Below, in pieces: positions 1-8,397 of a DNA stretch of 64,000 nucleotides. Positions within the stretch are counted from its first letter, which is position 1. Every line of letters begins with the position of its first letter. The stretch covers positions 1-64,000 of the forward strand of contig NZ_CAIPNF010000310.1 in assembly GCF_903866365.1 (NCBI RefSeq). Reading direction: 5' to 3'. The position numbers and the translations under genes were made by a program. A model generated the notes under the pieces. The model was not told the DNA's origin. It saw only the letters and a program-made list of their open reading frames with translations, and searched no databases. This DNA is from an uncultured Thiocystis sp. GTDB lineage: Bacteria; Pseudomonadota; Gammaproteobacteria; Chromatiales; Chromatiaceae.

Positions 1-1
1 C

Positions 2-316
2 AGCGGGTGGTCTTTTTTCCAACTGCAATCCTTCGTCGAATACAAGGCGAAGCTGCACGGCGTCGTTGTGCAATACATCGACCCGCGCAATACCTCGCGC
101 ACTTGCTGTGCGTGCGGGCATATTGCGAAGGCCAACCGCAAGACCCAATCCAGTTTTCTGTGTGTCTCGTGTGGTCATACAGCGAACGCGGATGACAACG
201 CCGCGATGAACATCGCGACAAAGGCTGCCGTCAAACAGCCTATCGTAGCGTGCGATGATCGGAACGGATGCCGGGAGCATAGTTACAAGCTCCGCCCTTC
301 AGGGCGGGGTCGTTGA
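2..316 (+). CDS. tnpB: TnpB-family RNA-guided nuclease / OrfB transposase-associated protein, 3' end only
   Basis: The window opens inside this gene, so only about 104 C-terminal residues are visible. They contain the TnpB zinc finger, as two Cys-x2-Cys pairs (CCACGH and FLCVSCGH), followed by NADDNAAMNIA, which carries the last RuvC-type acidic residue. This order is typical of the C-terminus of TnpB/OrfB of IS200/IS605 and IS1341-type elements. In this family TnpB is an RNA-guided endonuclease associated with transposon maintenance. The 3' end of the reading frame overlaps a hairpin (292-307) typical of the element's right end. The upstream part and any tnpA lie outside the window, so intactness cannot be judged. 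Confidence 0.88.
   Translation, partial: SGWSFFQLQSFVEYKAKLHGVVVQYIDPRNTSRTCCACGHIAKANRKTQSSFLCVSCGHTANADDNAAMNIATKAAVKQPIVACDDRNGCREHSYKLRPSGRGR
291..316 (+). mobile_element. Right-end hairpin of an IS200/IS605-type element, possible omega-RNA 3' region
   Basis: The arms ccgccc (292-297) and gggcgg (302-307) enclose a ttca loop inside the last codons of tnpB. Subterminal hairpins overlapping the tnpB 3' end are characteristic of these elements and form the 3' scaffold of the omega (right-end) RNA, whose guide is read from flanking DNA. The exact right boundary is not certain; it should lie shortly after position 309. Confidence 0.55.
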
Positions 317-627
317 CCCATCTCAAAGTGATGCGCCGATCCGCCGTGATGCCCTATCTTGACGAATTGGCGAAATGGCCGACCTGGGAGGAATACGTCA
401 TTTGCGGCTTGATGAGCGAGCGCGGATATTGGCACCACCTGCCCCTCGTCGGTGCCGTCAAGCGCGTAAAACCGACAAGCGAATCGTCGATGCGACTGGC
501 GACCAAGCCGCTGTGGCTGGCCGCCCTGCGCAAGGTGACAAGGCCGTTGATGCAGGCGAAGGCGCGGTGGGAGACGACGCCAGCGTTGGCCGAGTTAGGG
601 GATGCGTTTGAGGTTAGCGGCGGCTGA
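313..627 (+). CDS. Hypothetical protein fragment flanking the mobile element
   Basis: This open frame of about 104 codons starts only with a TTG (313) or an internal ATG (331) and ends at 627. The residues look protein-like, with several Trp and hydrophobic runs (for example PTWEEYVICGLM), but I recognise no family. It lies directly against the right end of the TnpB element and lacks a clear ribosome binding site. It may therefore be the 3' remainder of a gene interrupted by the insertion, or a chance frame. Confidence 0.25.
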   Translation: MTHLKVMRRSAVMPYLDELAKWPTWEEYVICGLMSERGYWHHLPLVGAVKRVKPTSESSMRLATKPLWLAALRKVTRPLMQAKARWETTPALAELGDAFEVSGG

Positions 628-633
628 ATTCGC

Positions 634-674
634 GTCTCAAATCAAGTTGCGCGGTGTCTCAAATCAAGTTGCGC
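634..674. repeat. Tandem direct repeat, 2 x 19 nt
   Basis: The sequence gtctcaaatcaagttgcgc occurs at 634-652 and again, identical, at 656-674 (period 22). Short repeated terminal motifs of this kind are found at the ends of IS21-family elements, but no istA or istB is visible here, so that identification is only a suggestion. The 160 bases that follow, up to the next gene end at 836, hold nothing else I recognise. Confidence 0.6.
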
Positions 675-835
675 ACTACACCCTGTCCGGCGCCAGGAAC
701 CCGGACCCGGCTCGATGTTCCGGCCAACATGGTCATCCTTTTGCCCGCCAGAGCGACGGTTCCACCCGTCGTTCTTCCGCTCGACGCCGCCCACCCGCGC
801 GAGGATGCGCCAATAGATCCACCCGATCCTTGCGT

Positions 836-1504
836 CTACAGCAGCGAATCCCGCACATAAAAATGACGCCACCCAGTTCCGCTCGCCGCTCGCAGCAGAT
901 CGAGCAGCGCATCGGTTGGCATCGCCTCTCCCGGAAAGACCTCTTCGACGAGAATCGCCCGCCGTCCGAATCCGCCCTGTTCCTTCCAGTCCCACTGCCA
1001 GGGCAGCCGGGTTGCGCCGCAGCTCGGGCAGGTGACGTACAGCTCCGGCTGGCTCGCCCACCGCGCCGCGCGTTCGCGCCAGTCTTCCAGTCGTCCACGG
1101 CAATCCCGACAGCGCGGAGGTCGCGTGTTGCGTCCGGCGTACAGTTGCGGATGGGGCGCGAGCGGGGGGAAACGAAGATGGCAAAAGGGCGCGCGTGGAT
1201 CGGGAGCGGTCGCGATCTTGACCGCGCAGCCCGTAAAGGACACCAGACTCAGAAAAGCGGCGCCGACGCGGTAGGCCGCTCCAGAAGGGCCGGCCCCGAG
1301 CCTGTCCGACCATCCCTCCAACTGCTCGCCGATCAATTCCGCGCGGGCCAGGGCCGCGATCAGTGCCGCGCCGTCCGGGCTGGCGTTAGGATCCTCGGGC
1401 GTCAGAATCAGGCGACCGGTATGGTTAGCGATTACGGTGCCCGGTCGAACGGACGCCATGTCATCATTTAGTGGGCCGCCGTCTTGGACGGAATCAATGG
1501 TCAT
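836..1504 (-). CDS. Hypothetical zinc-ribbon-like protein
   Basis: The product is 222 residues with no recognised family. Its centre has two Cys-x2-Cys pairs about 43 residues apart (RCRDCRG and VTCPSCGA), a spacing that fits a zinc ribbon. The region around them is rich in Trp and Arg. The ATG overlaps the last 11 bases of the upstream signalling gene (ends at 1494), so the two are almost certainly translated together. The function is unknown; the coupling suggests a partner in the same c-di-GMP-related process. No signal peptide or membrane segment is evident. Confidence 0.6.
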   Translation of the reverse strand: MTIDSVQDGGPLNDDMASVRPGTVIANHTGRLILTPEDPNASPDGAALIAALARAELIGEQLEGWSDRLGAGPSGAAYRVGAAFLSLVSFTGCAVKIATAPDPRAPFCHLRFPPLAPHPQLYAGRNTRPPRCRDCRGRLEDWRERAARWASQPELYVTCPSCGATRLPWQWDWKEQGGFGRRAILVEEVFPGEAMPTDALLDLLRAASGTGWRHFYVRDSLL

Positions 1505-3611
1505 CGGGCGGATACTGGAAATCGAAGTTCAACTCGGGGCTCGGGATTTGCAGATAATTCCCCTGAAGGTAATCCGGGTGGCAATTCCAGACGCGGGCGA
1601 TGGTGTCCTGGTCCTCGATGCCGGCGGCGATCACGGCGATACCCTGCTCGCGCAGGCGCTCGATCAGATCGATCAACTGTCCCTGCTCGGTGTTGTGTAT
1701 GGTCTGGAAAGACAGCTTCGCGAACCTCGCCCCCAGTCTGCCGAGCAAGGCCACTTCTTCCGGAGTGCCGGAGACATTCGCCACGCAGACCTGGATGCCG
1801 TAGGTGCGCAGACGCTCCAGCACGGGGATCGCGGCGAGGATGTTTCGGTGCAGGTCGCTCATCTGGAATTCAAACAGCGGACTCAACTGGATCAGGTTGC
1901 GCTGGACGACCTGATCGCGGAACCAGGGAATCCACTCCGGTTCCGCCAGGGTACCGATGGTTTGATGCACCAGGAGCCGCAGCCGCGGTTTGCCTTGCGC
2001 GCCGTCGAAGAGCGGGGTCTGGGTCTGGCGCTGGCGGTCCATGGCCTCCAAGGCCCGTTCCAGCACCCAGCGGTCGACGCGCGGCATCAGCTTGCCGCGC
2101 GTCGCGACGGACAGAAAGTCGGCTGGAGGGATCTCTTCGCCGTCCAGCGTGCGGAGTCTGATCTGGGCCTCGTAAATTTCACCATCACTTGGGATGAACG
2201 GCAAGATCGGCTGAAACAGCAGGGTCAGGCCGTTCTGGGCAAGTGCGGTGACGATCAGCCGTTGAATCATCGCGTCGGATTCGGGGGCCCCGTCACGCGC
2301 CACCACCGGCGTCCAGACGCGGAACTGATTGCCGCCGGCCCGCCGGGCGCTGACCGCCGCCTTTTCTCCCCTGGAGATCATGGTCATGGCGTCGCCCGCG
2401 CTCGGCAGGAAGAGACCGATCCCGAGACTGGCCGTGATGCCGACATCCCGCGCCGGTTTCTCCGGTTGAATCTGCGCCAATAGCGCGCAGAGCTTTCTGG
2501 CCAGATCCTGCAATTGCACCCTCGTTTCCCGCTGTGCGATCAGCCCATAGCGGCAGTCATCCAGGCGCGTCGCGCTTTCGCGGGTGGTCAGGTGATGACT
2601 GATCTGAATTTCCATCTGGCGCAGCAGCTTCTCGACGCCGCCGAGACCCAGGGCCGCCAGGATGTGCGGATAGTCGTCGATGTCGATGACCAGCAGTCCG
2701 CACCCATCGCTTTCGATGGCTCCGGAACGCGCGATCCGGTCCAGGTGCCGCATGAAGACATCGCGGGGCAGAAAGCCGTTGGCGCTCTCGCGGCGATTGT
2801 CCAGGGTGTACCGATCCATCAGCCAGCGCGACATCCGAATGCGATGTTCGACGGCGCCGATCAACTGTTTGCGACGGATCGGTTTGGCGATAAAGCCATC
2901 GCCGCCTGCCTTGAGCGCCTCCAGTTGCTTGTCGAGATCGGTCTCCGCCGAGAGAAAGAGGATGGGGATTCCAAAGAGATCGTCATGATCGCGGATGACG
3001 GCGGCCATTTCGGCACCGGTCGCGCCTGGCATGTAAAGATCCATGAGGATCAGGTTGGGCCGGAACGCCTGCATCCGGCCGAGGAGCTTCATCGGATCCT
3101 CGACCACCAGCGTCTCCATGCCGGCATTCGCGAGCAGGACCGCAATATATTTGGCCTGGGCCGGATCGTCCTCGACGACGAGGATGCGGTAACGGCTCGT
3201 CTCGACCGCGCCACACATCCGGATGATCCGGCTGGCCAGGCGGCGGGGCGGGACCGGTGCCAGCACATAGCTGTTGGCGCCGGCGCGCATGGCCGCCAGG
3301 CGATGCTCCAGGGTCTCGTCGTCGGTCTTCCGGCTGGCGAGACAGATAACGCCGGGGCGCTGCCGAACGGAGAGGGAGAGTCCATCGAGAAAGCGTTCCA
3401 ACCCGCTGGCACCGGCGATGTGGGTCATGTCGAGCAGCAGGGCGGCCGGCGGCGCGCGCCCGAATGACTGTGACAGATCGGCGAGACTGGCGAAGGCCGT
3501 CAGATGCAAGCCTCTTGGTTCGAGCAGAGGCGCCAGGTCGGTCAGCAAACGCTGATCGGCTCCGAGATAATCGACGCGGCGGCCAGTGCCCGCGAGGTTG
3601 AGAGGTGTCAT
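1494..3611 (-). CDS. REC-REC-GGDEF-EAL signalling protein with degenerate c-di-GMP domains (FimX-like)
   Basis: The product is about 705 residues. Residues 1-135 look like a receiver fold without the switch Lys (D61 present). Residues 140-260 are a canonical receiver domain with acidic pair D148/D149, phospho-acceptor D191 and K243. Next comes a GGDEF-type domain in which the signature is replaced by LDDCR (around 350), so cyclase activity is unlikely. The C-terminal EAL-type domain has a modified signature (YEAQIRL) and ends with the QGNYLQ element typical of the family. The overall picture resembles FimX-type proteins that bind rather than turn over c-di-GMP; that is inference. The frame stays open to 3767. 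I chose the ATG at 3611 because the upstream part is Arg-rich and unlike a receiver N-terminus. Confidence 0.85.
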   Translation of the reverse strand: MTPLNLAGTGRRVDYLGADQRLLTDLAPLLEPRGLHLTAFASLADLSQSFGRAPPAALLLDMTHIAGASGLERFLDGLSLSVRQRPGVICLASRKTDDETLEHRLAAMRAGANSYVLAPVPPRRLASRIIRMCGAVETSRYRILVVEDDPAQAKYIAVLLANAGMETLVVEDPMKLLGRMQAFRPNLILMDLYMPGATGAEMAAVIRDHDDLFGIPILFLSAETDLDKQLEALKAGGDGFIAKPIRRKQLIGAVEHRIRMSRWLMDRYTLDNRRESANGFLPRDVFMRHLDRIARSGAIESDGCGLLVIDIDDYPHILAALGLGGVEKLLRQMEIQISHHLTTRESATRLDDCRYGLIAQRETRVQLQDLARKLCALLAQIQPEKPARDVGITASLGIGLFLPSAGDAMTMISRGEKAAVSARRAGGNQFRVWTPVVARDGAPESDAMIQRLIVTALAQNGLTLLFQPILPFIPSDGEIYEAQIRLRTLDGEEIPPADFLSVATRGKLMPRVDRWVLERALEAMDRQRQTQTPLFDGAQGKPRLRLLVHQTIGTLAEPEWIPWFRDQVVQRNLIQLSPLFEFQMSDLHRNILAAIPVLERLRTYGIQVCVANVSGTPEEVALLGRLGARFAKLSFQTIHNTEQGQLIDLIERLREQGIAVIAAGIEDQDTIARVWNCHPDYLQGNYLQIPSPELNFDFQYPPDDH

Positions 3612-3777
3612 GGTCGTGAAGAACCTGTCGTCGTGGAGCGAATGATCACCAGCGCTTGACCGGTTGACGGAGGCGCCTGTCGGCATGATGAAACGCTGGC
3701 GTGCGCGACGCAATCCAGACGGGCGGGAATTGCGGTTGAAATCACGGCGGCCTTTCGCTAGTTTCAACCACTGGAGA

Positions 3778-3927
3778 CTGCTGGGGGTGCCCGCGCTGAC
3801 CCTCTGTCGCTGAATCGTCGGTGTCTGGAGCCTGGGAGTCCAGCCGCGGTTCGATCGACAGTCGGCGTCGCGGGCTGAGAAAAGACCCTTTGAACCTGAT
3901 CCGGGTCATGCTGGCGCAGGAAAGCAG
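3778..3927 (+). promoter_or_regulatory. TPP riboswitch (THI element) upstream of thiC
   Basis: The conserved THI-box strings are present: ctgaga (3875-3880), accctttgaacctgat (3886-3901 region), then ccgggtcatgctggcgcagg. P1 can form between ctgct (3778-3782) and agcag (3923-3927). P2 forms between gcccgcg (3789-3795) and cgcgggc (3869-3875). The P3 arm is long, with ctgtcg pairing cgacag on the other side. Thiamine pyrophosphate binding is expected to lower thiC expression, as in other proteobacteria. The aptamer is about 230 bases from the thiC start. Confidence 0.93.
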
Positions 3928-3970
3928 GCGCAGGAAATGGCGACCGAAGATGGCGCCGCCGCACGGCAAA

Positions 3971-4005
3971 CCATGCCCGCTCCCGAGATCGTCGGGAGCG
4001 CATGG
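3971..4005 (+). promoter_or_regulatory. Stable hairpin in the thiC leader (possible expression platform)
   Basis: A nine-base-pair stem, cgctcccga (3978-3986) with tcgggagcg (3992-4000), is extended by ccatg (3971-3975) with catgg (4001-4005). It lies between the TPP aptamer and thiC. There is no U-tract, so it is not a classical intrinsic terminator. It could be part of the riboswitch's output or a Rho-related pause site; the sequence cannot decide. Confidence 0.4.
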
Positions 4006-4150
4006 CCCGCACGGCGACGACGCCTCCGGCATTCCCGTTTCCCGTCAGACTTTCCCCGCTGATCCGGTCGAGTTCCGTCCTGCCCGAGCGCCCTCCAGCC
4101 GCCACGCACCGATCGACCTGCGGCGCTCACGCGCCCCGTTTCAGCCTTGA

Positions 4151-6059
<1,909 letters not shown>

Positions 6060-6072
6060 GCACGGCTCCATG

Positions 6073-6099
6073 GCAAGGCGCGCTGGTTGCGCGCCTTGC
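6073..6099 (+). terminator. Hairpin downstream of thiC
   Basis: Eleven perfect base pairs, gcaaggcgcgc (6073-6083) with gcgcgccttgc (6089-6099), enclose a five-base loop. No U-tract follows, so this is a terminator-like or 3'-protective hairpin rather than a textbook intrinsic terminator. Confidence 0.5.
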
Positions 6100-6162
6100 T
6101 AGAATCTGAAATGCCGTTCCTCTCGCTCCACCGGTTGCCGGACTCCAGGACTCAAGGACGCA

Positions 6163-7290
6163 ATGTACATCGATCCTTCCACGCTGCCTTTCGTCGGTCT
6201 GGAGAAGGTGCCGCCGATCCCGCCTCGGGCCGCCCGTCTCTATGCCGATCACGCCAACCGTCTGGCCGGCCAGGTCTCGCGCTTGCTGGCGCTTCACCCG
6301 CGCATCGATGAATTTCTCAACGGCAATCCCTTCCGTCTGTTTGAGGTCAACCATCGCAATCATGGCGCCTTCGTCGCCGAGGTGCTGCGGACGAATAATT
6401 TTGATTTACTGGCCAGGGCCTTGCCCTGGGCCTATCACGCCTACCATCATCAGGGCGTGCCCTACGATTATTTTGCCGTCCAGCTCGATGCCTGGAAGCA
6501 GGCGATCCGCGACCAGCTCCCAAGCGCCGAGGCATTAAGTCTGCTGCCGGTCTATGACTGGATGCTGTCCGTCCACGCCGACACCATCCTGGCCGCCGAA
6601 CGCTATCAGTCAAAACACCCGGTGGTTCCGGCGGACCTGAGCGAGGTGTACGCGCACATCGTCGAGTCGCTGCTTGCGGGTGACCACCTGACGGTGCTCG
6701 ATCACAGCCGCGCCCTGCTGGACGATGGGATGCCCTTTTCGCACCTGCTTCAGGCGATCTTCTATCCGGCCATGGTCGAGGTGGGCGTGCGCTGGGAGCA
6801 GGGCCGCATCACGGTGTCGATGGAGCATCAGGCCACCACCATGGTGTACCTCGTCCTTTCCACGCTCTATTACAAACAACCCTTCCCCGCCGCGCGGCGC
6901 GGGCGGGCGCTCGTTGCCTCGGTGAGCAACGAGTTTCATGAACTCGGCGCCTGGATGGTCGCCTCCTGTCTCGAACTCGATGGCTGGGAGGTGACCTTTC
7001 TCGCTAGCGATTGCGCCCTGGAGACGCTGGTGCAGACGCTGCGGGAGGAAGCGCCACGCTTCGTTGCCCTGTCGGTCAGTTTGCTCAGCAACCTGGAAGC
7101 GGCGCGGGAGACGATCGCCGCCCTACGCGCCGCGCTCGGGCCAGGGTCGGACACCCGCATCCTGGTCGGCGGGCGCGCGCTCTTGACGGCCCCGTCGCTG
7201 CTCGATTCGCTCGGCGCGGATCTGTTTCTCACCGACTGCGAGACCGCCGTCAGTTGGGCCCGCACGCTGGGAGAGTCGGATGAAAGATGA
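6163..7290 (+). CDS. Cobalamin-binding sensor protein with CarH-like light-sensing motif
   Basis: The product is 375 residues. Residues 1-150 are a helical region of unknown family, rich in His/Tyr/Trp. Residues 155-240 form a B12 cap domain carrying the Trp-x9-Glu-His motif (W211, E221, H222), which in CarH/LitR photoreceptors contacts the upper axial adenosyl group. Residues 248-370 form a Rossmann-type B12-binding domain with E257-x-H259-x-x-G262, H259 being the expected lower cobalt ligand. There is no MerR-type DNA-binding domain. The 3' end overlaps the next gene, a diguanylate cyclase, by 11 bases, so the natural inference is that B12 or light state is passed to c-di-GMP synthesis. The family assignment is firm; the light-sensing role is inference. 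Confidence 0.85.
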   Translation: MYIDPSTLPFVGLEKVPPIPPRAARLYADHANRLAGQVSRLLALHPRIDEFLNGNPFRLFEVNHRNHGAFVAEVLRTNNFDLLARALPWAYHAYHHQGVPYDYFAVQLDAWKQAIRDQLPSAEALSLLPVYDWMLSVHADTILAAERYQSKHPVVPADLSEVYAHIVESLLAGDHLTVLDHSRALLDDGMPFSHLLQAIFYPAMVEVGVRWEQGRITVSMEHQATTMVYLVLSTLYYKQPFPAARRGRALVASVSNEFHELGAWMVASCLELDGWEVTFLASDCALETLVQTLREEAPRFVALSVSLLSNLEAARETIAALRAALGPGSDTRILVGGRALLTAPSLLDSLGADLFLTDCETAVSWARTLGESDER

Positions 7291-8236
7291 ACACGTACCC
7301 AACCCCAATCTGACCTGGGCGCTGCAAAGCTATGTGATGGATTCGGGGCGTCTGCTGCTGGTCGAGCTTGACGATCAGGGGCGGATCGGCACTGCCAATC
7401 TGGCGTTTCGCTCCCGCTTCGCCGGCTTCTCCCGGGTCCATGGCAAACCGCTCGCGTGTTTTCTGCGCCACGAGAGCGGCGATCATCTGGGGATCGAACC
7501 CGGGCTCGCGTACCGCACGCCGGTCGCGCATGTCCTGAAGGGGGTGCTCGGCGGCGAGGCGTATCTGTTTCACGCCTATCCCATCGACCAGGGCACGCTG
7601 CTCATTGGCGAACTGGCCAATGTCGTCGAGAGCGACATCGTCGAACGCATGGGACACCTGGCGATGGAGATGTCGCGCCTGGTGCGGGATCTGCGCAAGA
7701 CCAACCATAAACTGGCGCTGGCGAACGAGTTGAATCAGTCGCTGGCGCGCACCGATCCGCTCACCGAACTTGCCAATCGGCGTTATTTCATGGAACGGCT
7801 GAACACCAGCATCGCGCATGCCCTGGCGCGCGATCATCGGTTGTCGCTCCTGATGATCGATCTGGATCATTTCAAGCGGGTCAACGACCGGTTCGGTCAT
7901 GCGGGCGGCGATGCCATGCTGGTGGCCTTCGCGCGTCTGCTGAAGTCCCAGGTGCGCGCCGCCGATCTGCCTGGGCGCTTTGGCGGGGAGGAGTTTGTCC
8001 TCTATATGCTCGACGCGGATCTGCGGGCCGCCACCGAGGCAGCCGAGCGCCTGCGGACCCAGCTTGCCGGATTGCGACTGCTCGATGCGGATTTCTGCGT
8101 CACCGCCAGCGTTGGCGTGACCGAGCTGAGTGCCGGGGAAACGGCGGAGACGCTCCTGATCCGGGCCGACGATCTGCTCTATCGGGCCAAGACGGAGGGA
8201 CGTAACCGGGTGATCGCGGAGGCGTGCGGAACCTGA
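7280..8236 (+). CDS. Diguanylate cyclase (GGDEF domain)
   Basis: This 318-residue protein probably makes c-di-GMP from two GTP. Residues 1-110 look like a PAS-type sensor, followed by a helical linker (about 115-160). The C-terminal GGDEF domain begins with the usual DPLTELANRR. The active-site signature is intact as GGEEF, and an RxxD inhibitory site (RAAD) lies five residues before it, so product inhibition is expected. There is no membrane segment, so it should be cytosolic. The ATG lies within the end of the B12 sensor gene (11-base overlap), consistent with co-translation. Confidence 0.92.
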   Translation: MKDEHVPNPNLTWALQSYVMDSGRLLLVELDDQGRIGTANLAFRSRFAGFSRVHGKPLACFLRHESGDHLGIEPGLAYRTPVAHVLKGVLGGEAYLFHAYPIDQGTLLIGELANVVESDIVERMGHLAMEMSRLVRDLRKTNHKLALANELNQSLARTDPLTELANRRYFMERLNTSIAHALARDHRLSLLMIDLDHFKRVNDRFGHAGGDAMLVAFARLLKSQVRAADLPGRFGGEEFVLYMLDADLRAATEAAERLRTQLAGLRLLDADFCVTASVGVTELSAGETAETLLIRADDLLYRAKTEGRNRVIAEACGT

Positions 8237-8384
8237 AACGGCACTTGGAACCGCAACGGCGCAAAGGACGCGAAGCACAGCTTGCGCTCCAGACGACCGT
8301 TACCCTCTGGGTGACGGTCGTCATCGAGGCACAACATTGCAATCCTTTGTGCTCTTTGCGTTCTTTGCGGTTCAACTGCCGTTT
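8236..8384. repeat. MITE-like inverted-repeat element, copy 1
   Basis: The outer arms aaacggca (8236-8243) and tgccgttt (8377-8384) are perfect inverted repeats, with further pairing of ggaaccgc (8247-8254) with gcggttc. Inside lies a second hairpin, gacgaccgt (8292-8300) with acggtcgtc (8314-8322). It codes for nothing recognisable. A second copy with the same ends lies at 61733-62049, which shows it is a dispersed element. Confidence 0.75.
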
Positions 8385-8397
8385 TTAGGGTCAAGCC

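Noticed and set aside
642-1471. Several open frames on both strands overlapping the zinc-ribbon-like gene
   Set aside because: Their translations are Arg/Pro/Ala-rich shadows; the 222-residue minus-strand frame is better supported by its coupling to the upstream gene and its paired Cys motifs.
6163-7290. B12-binding protein considered as a methyltransferase corrinoid protein
   Set aside because: The Trp-x9-Glu-His motif and the overlap with a diguanylate cyclase fit a CarH-like sensor better, and no methyltransferase gene is nearby.
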